Part shown: in pieces, positions 54,148 to 64,000 of the stretch
Layout of the letters: every line of letters starts with the position of its first letter
Numbering within the stretch: position 1 is the first letter of the stretch
Source: Prunella strophiata
Taxonomy: Eukaryota; Chordata; Aves; Passeriformes; Prunellidae
Direction of reading: 5' to 3'
NCBI GenBank assembly: GCA_036583965.1
Contig: JAZBQD010000034.1
Span: forward strand, 1,550,001 to 1,614,000
DNA: 64,000 nucleotides
Position numbers and translations under genes: made by a program
Notes under the pieces: generated by a model
Told to the model about the DNA's origin: nothing
What the model saw: the letters and a program-made list of their open reading frames with translations, nothing else
The model's database searches: none

Positions 54148-54650
54148 TGACCAGAGAATCCCAGAACTGTTGAGGTTGGAAGAGACCTACTTCCAAACCC
54201 TCCAAGTCCAAGCTGTGCCTGATCCCCTCCTTGTCCCCAGCCCAGAGCACTGAGTGCCACCTCCAGCCCTTCCTGGGACACCTCCAGGGGGACTCCAAAC
54301 CCCCCTGGGCAGCTCCTCCCAATCCCTGAGCACCCTTTCCATGGGGAAATTCCTGCTGCTGTCCACCCTGAGCCTGCCCTGGCCCAGCCTGAGGCTGTTC
54401 CCTCTCCTCCTGCCCCTGTTCCCTGGAGTAGAGCCCGACCCCCCCGGCTGTCCCCTCCTGGCAGGAGCTGTGCAGAGCCACAAGGTCCCCCCTGAGCCTC
54501 CTTTGCTCCAGGCTGAGCCCCTTCCCAGCTCCCTCAGCCTCTCCTGGGGCTCCAGCCCCTTCCCAGCTCTGTTCCCTTCCCTGGACATGCTCCAGCCCCT
54601 CCAGGGCTCTCTCCCAGGTTGGTGCCCAGACCTGGACACGGGACAGGAGT
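54148..54650 (-). repeat. CR1 LINE 3' end, reverse, ~500 bp
   Basis: AGAGAATCCCAGAACTGTTG, AGGTTGGAAGAGACCTAC, ACACCTCCAGGGGGACTCC, CTGCTGTCCACCCTGAGCC, TGCAGAGCCACAAGGTCCC and CTCCAGGCTGAGCCCCTTCC in CR1 order. Confidence 0.88.
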
Positions 54651-55757
54651 GGTGGCTTCACCATAATTTTACAAGTCTCACTCATGTCCTCCTCACTCTC
54701 TCCAAACTGAGGAGCCCCTTTAGTGTCTCTTGCAAAGCAACAACTGAAAATCAGCATAATGTGGTTGATGGTTCTTGACAAACCTTGTGATGGAGCTGTA
54801 AAATCCCTTGCCACGGGATATTATGGATGCTCGGAGTTTACTTGAGCTCCGGGGGTAGCGGGGGGAAGTTAATGGAGGGAAGTTAAAGCAGAACCTGTTC
54901 AACAGTAAAACCAAGGATTGTGACTCGCAAAGTCCCAAGACACACATTGTTGGGAAACGCAGTAACATTCCAGGAAAGCGCTGCTGCATTCCTGGTGCGC
55001 TCTTAAACCCCTTCCCTGAGCATCTGGATTGGAAAGCTGCTGCTGGAGCAGGGGAGCCTTCCCCTGACCCAGCGCAGCCTTTGCTCTGCTTTGTTGTGTT
55101 CTGTCAGGAGCAAATGGAACGCGGCTCGGAATGTAAACACTTGTGATGGCTCCTCTCCCCACTACACAGGCAAACAATGAATTTTTATTTGAATGCTAAT
55201 GAAGATCTCACCACGAGGTTGCTGGGGCTCAGCGAGCACTAGAAAGAGGAAAGCTACATGGGAGAAATGACGAGAGGGTCTTTAGAAAGGGATGAATATG
55301 TATTGGAGAGATTGATGTCATTAACCACTCACGGGTCAAAAATACACTTGAAGCTACTGATGTAATTTGAAGTAGGTAAACAAGTCTAGGGAAGAAAGTT
55401 TTCTTACAACTGGTGCATCTGTTGTGATCTGAAAAGGAGAAATTTGTACTTCTTGCATCGCTTTAACTCCAAATGATCTGGGCTTTGTAGTCAAAAAGCA
55501 GCTCTTTCCACAGGCATCTAATCTGGATCTCTTTTGGTTTTTGGATCAGAGCTGAGACAAGCTCCTTTTACAAATTTGTGCTGCAGTCTACTAAAAGAGC
55601 TGTTCCTTGCCAGGAGAATATTACACACAGTTCTGAGAAAAATGAACAGAGTCAGCTCGTTTGAGAGCTAACTGATGCTTACTCACAAGGCTGATAAGCC
55701 TGACATTTACTGAGGAGTGCCACAATTCTCGGGCCAATAAAAAATCCCCAGAGGATG

Positions 55758-55801
<44 letters not shown>

Positions 55802-56559
55802 CAGTGATGCTTCACATCCTATTGATTCAGAATGAGCTTCACTCTTCTGAAGTATTTGACTAAAAAAAATCCAGGAATGTGGAGCCCAACTCCTGAATTC
55901 CACGCAGCTGTACCAGCCTGCCTTGGCACATTTGTTAATGGCTGTGGTGTGGTTAATGATGCTCCACAACTTGTCAGCGCCTCATGTGTCATTTCTCATT
56001 CCTGTAGTGTATTAAAAGCACTTATGCAAGAGTTCTTGGTGCCTTGATTGCAATTAAAAATGATCCTTGGAACGATGCCACTTAACACCTTCGCAGAGGA
56101 GCCCGGGCTGGGAGGAAATTCCAGTTTGTGACATCAGGGCTCTGCCTGGTGCCCTGTCTGTGCTTTGCACTTGGGAGCATCCACAATTCCAGGGATTAGC
56201 CCTGCCTGAAAAACACTATCTGAAGGCTCTCGAGTGCTCAAGTAGATTATGTCAAGCAGTTCCCTTTTGATCATGATTATAAAGAAATGTTCAAATAGTT
56301 CTGGAATATTAGTGATGCAAAATTTTCATTACAGTCGCTATGATAATTAACTCCTGCCATATCATACTCCTTATCTAGGAATTCCATTATTCTGCTTTTA
56401 TTATCATTTTGACCAACTTTCAACGTACAAAGCTGTTTCTCTGTCTCATCTTTTATCTTTTTTAAGTAGACAAGAAACCCGAACAGTGGCGAAGAATTTT
56501 CTGACAAAATTATTTTTCAGGGAAGAAAAAAAATCCTTATTTATCAAAACTTGAACTTT
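54651..56559. other. Gene-poor intergenic DNA with possible regulatory motifs
   Basis: The 54.9-55.4 kb part is non-repetitive and carries strings resembling factor sites: AACATTCCAGG (TEAD-like, ~54963), GAATGCTAATGAAG (octamer-like, ~55190) and GTAAACAAG (FOX-like, ~55376). Single motif matches are weak evidence. Ends in the 42-base T tract at 55760-55801. Confidence 0.35.
55760..55801 (+). repeat. Poly-T tract (41 T of 42)
   Basis: Six T, one C, then 35 T. It yields a poly-Lys run in a chance - strand frame. Confidence 0.9.
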
Positions 56560-56870
56560 TCACAGGAACATATGTTCCAGATGTCAAGAGTTGAAAAATC
56601 CATCACTTCAGGTGGTAGTTTGTTCCCAAATTTAATCATCACTGCTGTTAAAAAATGTGGGTTTCATTTCTGCTTTGAATCACTTTCATTTTTCAGTCCT
56701 AAGTCTTTCTTCTGTCTCGGCGAGATTAAAAAGCCTTGGTTGATATTTCCCCCTTGTGAAGGTTCTTATGGAATTGCCCCACAATTGAGCTGTTTAAGCT
56801 TCCCAGCTACACATTCTCCTCTCCTCATATCCTTTTTATGGCTCTTTTCTGCCCCCAATCCAATCTTCCC
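56560..56870 (-). repeat. Possible old L3/CR1-like LINE relic, reverse
   Basis: GGTGGTAGTTTGTTCCCAAA, then GCTGTTAAAAAATGTGGG, GGCGAGATTAAAAAGCCTTG and CTTTTTATGGCTCTTTTCTG follow the order of the reverse-oriented L3 3' region. Confidence 0.45.
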
Positions 56871-56914
56871 ACAGTGTTTGATGGGAACACCAGAATTGGA
56901 TGTACTGGGGCTTT

Positions 56915-56992
56915 CATTGCTGGACTCGATGGTCTCAAAGGTTTTTTCCAGCCCAGTGAATTCTCTGATTCTGTGGGATTCTGTTTCACTGC
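56915..56992 (+). repeat. CR1-family 3' tail
   Basis: GCTGGACTCGATGGTCTCAA, AGGTTTTTTCCAGCCCAGTG, then CTCTGATTCTGTGGGATTCT. Confidence 0.7.
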
Positions 56993-58370
56993 TGCTGGGG
57001 GGAGTGAATTCCTTATGTCTGACCCCTCCTCCCATTTCATCTCGCCTCACCTTGAATTGTGGGGAGCTCTGTGCCTGCTGAGACCTCTGAGGTCTGCACT
57101 CCAAGAGGAGTTTTGTGCTCCAAGAGCAGCCCAAATTCTCTGCTGGTTCATCCCCTGCCTCCTCTTGAACTCGCTTCTGTTGCAGCTCACAGGAGATGAA
57201 GCAGGAGCAGCCCCTCGGTGCCTGCTCGAGCTCTGCACAGCAGCCTCTGCTCCTGGAAATTGCTTCTCTAACCTTTTTTCCCCTTTGTGCCATTATATCC
57301 ATTTATTTTATGAATAATAGAGGGGCCCATGTTTGGTATTTCACCTCTCAGCATTAAGCACTCAGTCTCCTTTCTCTGGTGACTGATGGGGTAGCTCTGC
57401 TCATATATTTACATTCTCACTGCCAGACACTTTCAGTGTATGGTCTTTTCCAGTAAGAATTTCAGTCTGACTAGATTCCTTAAAACATTCTCTTCGATAT
57501 AAAAAAAGAATCTTTCACTTTTATGACTTATACTCACTTTTCTGTAGTTTATGGCCATATATTTTAGCACTCTGTTGGGTTTGTCACTGGGATTTGCTGT
57601 TTGCTACTGATTTTATTTCCTGTGTTTTATTTCATCTAGCTTTTTCTTTTTTTCCTTTAATTTAACACCGCCCCATTTTTATATACATGTATTTATAGTT
57701 CTCAATTAAGAGGACAGCTTTGTTTAGCTTCTTAGTCCATTTTGACATCTAAAATTTCACCCATTATCTGTACTAAGCTCTTTCTCTGCACTGGCTCCAC
57801 ACACTGAGTACTTGTGTCGTACCAACCCTCAGCAATCTGTTTACCCTTAGCTCATGACAGATTTCCCCCAGCTCCCACTTAATTAAACACATCCTATACG
57901 TTTTCCTGAGCCTGATTTCCCAAAGTCTGATTTCTGTGGATGTTCTGATGGAGCCCATCACCTCCGCAGAGCATCTCCTCCCCCTGTGCCTAATTGGAGC
58001 TGCGTGTGGAACTGGGAGAAACTGCCAACAGCACCCTGGGGCTAAATCTTCAGCCAGCAGCCTGACTCTGCCTCCCAGGATCCTTCACTTGCATTTCCCT
58101 TTAGGATCTGTGCCATGCAGCAGGACCTGGTGCTCCTCCCCAGCATTTCCCACCCAGGTGTCTCAGGAGAGGCTCCTTTGTGCTCTCTGGAAGTCAGCAA
58201 ATCTGTCAGCACTTGTGCAGCTGCTCTGTGCTCCTGGTGTTTGAATCCCCAGCAGCACAGTCGACCAAAAATTCTCAATTTCAAACAGATTTTCAGCCAG
58301 AGCCTTCCTGGAGCTGGCAAGCCTGCTGCTCCTCAGCTCAAGGCAGCTTCCTGCTAATTTAACACTGTGT
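56993..58370. other. Gene-poor intergenic DNA
   Basis: No coding, RNA or clear repeat feature was recognised. Confidence 0.5.
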
Positions 58371-58374
58371 TCTG

Positions 58375-58503
58375 TGCTGCCCTGTCCCTGGGAGTGCCCA
58401 AGGTTGGACAGGGCTTGGAGCAGCCTGGAAGGGTTGGAACCGTGGCAGGGAGTGGAACAAGATGAACTTTAAGGTCCTCCCAACCCAAGCATTGCATGAT
58501 TGT
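58375..58503 (+). repeat. CR1 LINE 3' end
   Basis: CCCTGTCCCTGGGAGTGCCC, GGTTGGACAGGGCTTGGAGC, AACTTTAAGGTCCTCCCAAC and a GCATTGCATGATTGTG end. Confidence 0.87.
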
Positions 58504-58854
58504 GCACTGGGCTAAACTATTTATTGTGAGAGGAGAGCAGAGGGTGAGCGAGGCCTCGTCCCTCTCGTCCTTTTACTCTGGGTTTGTGCTTTAGATTTGT
58601 TCTCTCTTTGTCTTCCCACAGCAGCTCTGGGCTCACACTGCTCTGGGGCTGTGCTGGCAGAGCCATGTGGGCAGGGCAGGCAGGAGCTGAAGCAATTATT
58701 GAAGCATTAGTGGCTGCCCTGGAAGCTCCTGCAAGGCAGGTGAGATCACTGAGCTCTGTCCAAAGGCAAACACAGTTCACTCCTTTGAAAAAGACAAACC
58801 ATAGAATGAGGGACCACTCTTCCCAGAAAAAGGTCTCACAAAAAAATATTACAT

Positions 58855-59085
58855 GATCAATTTAAAGGAAATAGGAGATAGAAAGGCAAAGACATAGATT
58901 TAGCAAGAATTAATCATGCAAGCTCACTGTAATTTCTTTCCTTGACAAAATAATGTCTAGGAGATGAAGAGGAGGCAGCAGATGGGACATATTTTGCTTT
59001 AGGAAAGCTTTTGAAACTGTTCCACATGATTCTCTGAGAAGCAGACTAAAGAAATATGGTCTGGATCAGTGTGCCCAGCATTTCT
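58855..59085 (+). repeat. Old L3/CR1-like LINE relic
   Basis: AGGAAAGCTTTTGAAACTGT, TCCACATGATTCTCTGAG and AAAGAAATATGGTCTGGATC match the conserved reverse-transcriptase text (KAFD-x-VPH-like) of CR1 elements. Confidence 0.55.
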
Positions 59086-60079
59086 GGCTGGGCCAGCCAC
59101 TTACCTTGTTTCTGTGTGAGGCAGAGCCCATCTGCTGCAGCCCCTGCTCTGATGGATGTCAGTGCCTCGTGCAGGCACAGGAATGGGCCTGGGGCAGAGA
59201 TTTATTGCTTTTGGGAGGGCAGGTCCATGAGCAGAGGCACTGGGTGGGTTCCCAGCAAGGCTGGCCTGCCCTTGCCCACAGCAGCCCCTCTGGCAGCCCT
59301 GGATCCAGCCAAATTCCTTGTGCTGGCAGCTCAGAGCAGGCAGTTCCTCATGCAGAGGTTTTTATTGTAATGTGGGTGCCCTGTGGGGCTGGAGGTTGGG
59401 CTGGGATCCTGCTGGTGTGTCCTGGTGCTCTGTTCAGTTGTTTAATTAATCATCGATGTGATTTTACAAAGAGCTCGCTCAAAGGCTGTGGTAAAAGCAG
59501 GATGCACTTTGAAGGTCAGGATCAGATTTTATAACCTGGAGAAGAAAGTGATCAAAAAATCAACAGATAAATAGAAACAAGTGCTTTGTACCACATTTAT
59601 GAAAGAGGAAACAGATACCAAAATATATAAAAAAAGATCCAACTGCCTGCCTGAAGCGTGCCAGGAACAGACATGGGAATTAGAGAAAATAAAAAATTTA
59701 ACAAGAGTGAGCAATCACCAAAGTCTCAAACCAGGAGGTGTTAATGAAATGTATTACTGAAACATGGGGGGAAAAAAAGCTTCATTTTCTGCAGTGCTTT
59801 GAGCTCTGCTGGACTTTTGTGTCCACACTTGGTGCTAGAGGGAGCTGGTGGTGTGAGTGATGTGGGTACCAACGTCAGCAGTGAGTAGGAAAGAGACTTG
59901 GAAATGAAATCACTGAGTTATAAATTGTCACAGCAGCAGACAGGCAGATTCTGAGTCGCTGGTGAGGTAGTTTTTACAGGGGAGATAAGCTATATAAATC
60001 AACATTGCAAACTAGGTTTTAACATTCTGGAGCAAGGAGGGATTTTTATAGCTGGCAGTTGTGGAAACTCACCAAATAA

Positions 60080-61930
60080 ACAACTGCACATGGCTCCAGA
60101 TCACAGCTCCTCTTCAAGAGAAAGAAGAAAATTCATGCGATTTAGAAAAATGGAAGGAACTGAAATCAATAACATCAAGGAAGGAAATAGCAAAGAATGG
60201 GCCCAGCAATTAAAGTCCCAGCTAAGCAGGTCCCATGAAAAATGGGCAATGAGATCAATAAAAAATGTAAAAATATATCTATACAAATGCTGTAACTCTG
60301 GAGCCCCGAAGAGGTGAACTAGACTGATTTTAAAGGAAATTATTGACATAATAAATGCCTCAGAAACTTGGCAGAAGGGTAGGAAACTGTAATAATAGGG
60401 AACAAATTACAGAGGAAGGCTGGGAAGGGGTGCATTAGTGGTGAAGCAGTAGAGGGCATGAGGAATTGCCCCTAAATGAAGTTCCAGCAGAGGACATTTT
60501 GGAACAAATCAATAAAAGGAGCAGTCAGAAAGCAACAAGATAAGATGATACTCGATCAGGAGCTCTGAAAGACCTCAAACAGCAGATTAAGAGAAAGCTA
60601 AATGTAGCATGAAAAGTGTCACTCGAGTTGACCACACCGCGAGAGGGATGGACAGTGGCAAATGTGCCTTCAGCCTTGAGGAAAAGGTCTCCAGGACAAA
60701 TGGGGAAAAGCAGGGATCAGTAAATCTCCCTTCAGCCTGAATAAGTGGGTAAAAACTACAATAATAAAGAAGAGAACCAGGAGGCAATTTCATAAATGTG
60801 ATTTATTTGGAAGAAGTCATTACAGTTCTTGCAGAAGGAGGCCATGTCTCATCAATCTCTTGGAGCTCTTTGGAGATGTCACCCAGCTCGTAGGTAAGGC
60901 TGGTGCAGCTGATAAAGTGCACATGGACTCCCAAACAAATGCCAATAAGTCTTTCTCTAAAGACTCTTCAAGTGGTTAAGCTGAGGTAATCAGATGTCCT
61001 CTGTAAGGAAATAAGATTGAGATAAAATGGGACAAGAAGTGGGAGGAAATCTCGGTTTTCCCAGAGAAAGGAGTTCTGCAGCTTGGTCATAGTTAGGAAC
61101 TCACCAGTGATTTGGGAGGAGGGTGAAGGTGGTGCTGGCAAGGTTTGGGGGTGACACAAAATCAGCTGGGATAGTCCAGTGTGACTCTGGGAAGATCAGC
61201 AGAGGGTTCCTGTGGCTGTCAGGAGCAGCAGGTGGAAGTCAGAGCTAAGAAATGCAGAATAGTTTGTGTATTCAATTCTATTTTATACTTAATTTAAGAG
61301 CATTATTATCACTCAGAAATAGAGCTGCTGTAGGAAAACTCCATGAAAACATTGGAACAGTGGTCCCAGCACTAAAATATTCCAGCTGAATGAGAAGGAA
61401 AATTTTAGCAAAGGGGAAAAAAAGGAAAACACGATTATATGATCATGTCACTGTATAAATGTTTGGCAAACCCACCTATTGATTAATATCTGCAGCTCTC
61501 TTCATCCTGTCTCCATAAAGAATAAAACAGAGCTAAAAAGGATGGGTGGGAGTTCTTTAACTCAGAGATTGAGACTCCTAAATTTAGGTTTCTACCTGGA
61601 GGTGTCAATCTATGAGGTAGAGCAACTCCAAGAGGAAATCAAAGCTTTTTAATCTGAATTTCACCCACAGAAAGTAGGTGAGGACAGAATGGTTTTGGGA
61701 ACAGGATGGGAAATCATCAGGAATGGGACAGAAGCCTTGAGATCTCCTAGCTAGCAAAAAATAAGACGGAATGGGAAAAGTTAAAATAAGAATAGGAAAA
61801 GTTCAGGATAGCCCATGAAATTACGAGGCATCAGGTCTAAATCAGAAAGTCAGATGTTCTCATATAACTGATTAATTAATTGTACTGCCTCGGGCTGGTG
61901 TGTAGGTCAAAAGTAGAAATGAATTAGGAA
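60080..61930 (+). repeat. Old L3/CR1-like LINE relic, ~1.85 kb
   Basis: The longest old LINE in the window. Landmarks in order: AAGGAAATTATTGACATAAT with GCCTCAGAAACTTGGCAGAA (60332-60380), AATAGGGAACAAATTACAG, ATGTCTCATCAATCTC (60844), AGGAAATCTCGGTTTTCCCA (61044), TGACACAAAATCAGCTGGGA (61153), GAAAACTCCATGAAAACATT (61335) and GAAATTACGAGGCATCAGGT (61818). Frame-broken throughout, so not functional. Confidence 0.62.
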
Positions 61931-62857
61931 TTCCTGGGAGGCTGATGGGGACTCACTGTCCTGCCAAACAGAATTAGGGAGGCTCCTGCAGCTGTCAAAA
62001 GCCAAGCAGAGGGACCTGGGACGGGCCTGGAGCAGGTGAGGTGTCGCCCTGATTTTTTAAGTTTCTCTAAAGCTTTCTGATGTTTACATTCTTGTGTAGA
62101 ACTTTCTCACACACTTTTTGTAAATAACTTATTGTTTTGTCTTCCTCTATGGAGGAAGAGCAACTTGATGGACTGCTGGGTTGTCCAGTTGAGGAGGTGG
62201 CACTGTCACCCTCCAGTGACACTGGGATTTCAGAAAACTATGAATGGAATCAGATTCAATAAACTTCCTCTCTTTTAGCTCTCTCGCACCTTGCAAAGAG
62301 CTGCTGTCCGTGTTGTGTCGTTTGTGCGCCACAGTGACAGTGAGGAGGACAATAAAGGCAATTTTCGGGGTAGAACAGACACTGTGAGGGAGGAGCTGGG
62401 GAGCATCCCACCAGCAGTGGGGCACCAGGATGAGAGAAGCAGAGCTGGGATCTCAGGAGCAGGAAGTGTGGGATGCTCCAGCATAGACCTTGGGGAAGGA
62501 GAGGGGAAAAGCAGAGAGAGGAATCCTGTGGAGAAGTTTTAGAAAAGGAGGGAAGACCAATGACAGCCATAAACCAGCATTGCTTGCAGAGGGAATGTCC
62601 AGAAGGTGGAATCAGGAGTGTTTGCAGCCATGATTTCAGCACCTCGGGGCTGCCTGGGCTGAGACCATCCAGGAGCAGTGCAGCTCTTCCCAGGGATTCC
62701 CAGCCTGGAGCTGGGAATGCAGGCCCTGGAACTCACCTGCTAACTCTGGGCTTTTCCAGGTGCTTTTTGAAGACTGAAATTGCTCAAACCCACTCTCAGC
62801 CCAGTTTATCTCCCTCTCTCCAAGCTCCCTGGTTTCTCTGGAGAGCGGTGTTTCATT
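61931..62857. other. Gene-poor intergenic DNA
   Basis: Nothing recognised. Open frames here lack splice context. Confidence 0.45.
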
Positions 62858-63010
62858 ATCAGAGAATCACACCATCATTAAGGTCAGGAAAGACCCCCAA
62901 GGTCATCAATTCCAGCCTTTGGTTGAACTTCCCCATGCCCACATCACCAAGTGCCACATCTCCTCATTCTTTGAACCCTTCCAGGGGTGGTGACCCCTGT
63001 CCCAAAGCTC
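62858..63010 (-). repeat. CR1-family fragment, reverse
   Basis: TATCAGAGAATCACACCATC, AAAGACCCCCAAGGTCATCA, CAAGTGCCACATCTCCTC and CTTCCAGGGGTGGTGACCCC. Confidence 0.75.
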
Positions 63011-63179
63011 CTGTCACTGAAGGGAACTTGAGTACAATCCAGAATGATCCGAACACGGAGATTTTAGATGGAGTGGCTCAGAGGAGGAGCTAACAAGTTG
63101 TGCAGGGCTGTGGAGAGTAAGGCTGGAGAACATCTCCAGCTCCTCCACATGGGGGAGAACTGAATTATGGATGTGGCTG

Positions 63180-63240
63180 CCACTGTAGCTCAGTTGGTTT
63201 AGTCTAAAACTGTGTTTAGTGATCCCAAACTTCCCTCTTT
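63180..63240 (+). repeat. tRNA-like A box, possible SINE or tRNA relic
   Basis: TAGCTCAGTTGG at 63186-63197 is a perfect pol III A box (the D-arm of many tRNAs). No acceptor stem pairing or convincing B box (GGTTCGANNCC) follows, so it is not a functional tRNA gene. It could be a decayed tRNA-derived SINE head or chance. Confidence 0.3.
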
Positions 63241-63671
63241 CCATCCTGCTTTCATTTTCCATGTTGTTCAGCTGTATTTTCATCCTTCATTTCATGCTTT
63301 AGAGGAACACTTGTTCCTGTTTGGAGTTTCTGTGCCAGCTGTCCCCAGGGTGTTTCCACCTGCTCAGAAATGGTTGCAGGTATTTGCTGTGTGCTTGGGC
63401 AGCCATGGGTTTGGCTGGGGGAGCTGGGAAGGACACAGAGTGCTCTGGGAAGCAGGATTCCTCATCTGCAGGGTGCAAACTCAGGGAATGATGATTTAAT
63501 TAGTCTGGGAGCACTACTTAAAAGCAAAATTGGGATCTAATGCAGCTGTCTTTAAACTGCACTCCAGTGTTACATAAGGAGCCCATTATAACATCAGAAG
63601 TGGAAACCTTTAAATGAAGGGAAATTGGATGGCAACTTTATTGTAAAGTAGGTCGAGTTAGCAACATGCTA

Positions 63672-64000
63672 AAACCACAGGATCAGGGAATGTCCTCAGC
63701 TGGAAGGGACCCTGAGGATGATCCAGTCCAACCCCTGGCTCTGCCCAACAATCTCCCCTGGGCATCCCTGGAGCTCTGTCCAAAGGCTCCTGGAGCTCTG
63801 GCAGCCTCGGGGCCGTGCCCATTCCCTGGGGAGCCTGGGCAGTGCCCAGCACCCTCTGGGGGAAGAACTTTTCCCTGATCTCCAGCCTGGCCCTGCCCTG
63901 GCCCTTAGCTCCAGCCGTTCCCTGGGTCCTGTCCCTGTCCCAGGGAGCAGAGCTCGGAGTTGTCCCTCTGCTTTTCCAAAATCCTGCAGTACTTTGAGGA
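63672..64000 (-). repeat. CR1 LINE 3' end, reverse, cut by the window edge
   Basis: CCACAGGATCAGGGAATGTC, GGGACCCTGAGGATGATCCA, the GAGCTCTGTCCAAAGGCTCC block, CCCTCTGGGGGAAGAACTTT and GTCCTGTCCCTGTCCCAGGG. Same young subfamily as 26650-26975. Confidence 0.88.

Noticed and set aside
56277..56507. 76-codon - strand frame with a plausible amino-acid mix
   Set aside because: AT-rich, no splice sites, no recognised domain; likely chance.
1..64000. CRISPR arrays, operons, phage or plasmid features
   Set aside because: The only regular arrays are a 10-bp minisatellite and small tandem repeats without spacers; gene structure is eukaryotic throughout.

Overview
This is vertebrate nuclear DNA, almost certainly from a bird and probably a songbird. 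The evidence is interrupted genes with GT/AG splice sites, short introns with GC-rich first exons, and about two dozen copies of the avian CR1 LINE 3' end on both strands. No bacterial, phage, CRISPR or plasmid features were seen. The species cannot be named from the sequence alone.

Two protein genes are supported, arranged tail to tail. PCDH12 (protocadherin-12) runs on the + strand from about 6.1 to 16.3 kb: one large exon for the signal peptide, six cadherin repeats, membrane segment and most of the tail, then three small exons for the conserved C-terminus. DELE1 (mitochondrial stress messenger with Sel1/TPR repeats) runs on the - strand from about 35.4 to 18.8 kb. I could assemble 11 phase-compatible exons encoding 465 residues, including two weakly conserved linker exons and the terminal exon. 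The convergent DELE1/PCDH12 pair is the arrangement known next to PCDH1 and RNF14 in mammals, so synteny supports both calls. Each gene has an AATAAA signal downstream of its stop.

Layout: 0-6.1 kb is non-coding upstream sequence with a CR1 tail, a 30-bp minisatellite and GC-rich patches; 6.1-16.3 kb is PCDH12; 16.3-18.8 kb is the convergent intergenic gap; 18.8-35.4 kb is DELE1 with LINE-filled introns; 34.9-35.7 kb is its CpG-rich promoter and first exons; 35.75-36.7 kb holds a diverged direct duplication, possibly LTR-derived; 38.1-40.8 kb is a very large 10-bp-unit minisatellite embedded in a CR1 copy; 41-64 kb is gene-poor DNA with young CR1 tails, old L3-like LINE relics and homopolymer tracts.

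Points deserving a second look: the PCDH12 main exon carries two apparent single-base insertions (about 6676 and 8134-8138) that break an otherwise intact frame; the minisatellite has G-triplets at 10-bp spacing and no stop codons over long stretches of all frames, producing phantom ORFs of up to 1072 codons; and two CR1 copies 37 kb apart match over 96 bases in inverted orientation. I did not find a convincing undescribed biological system.
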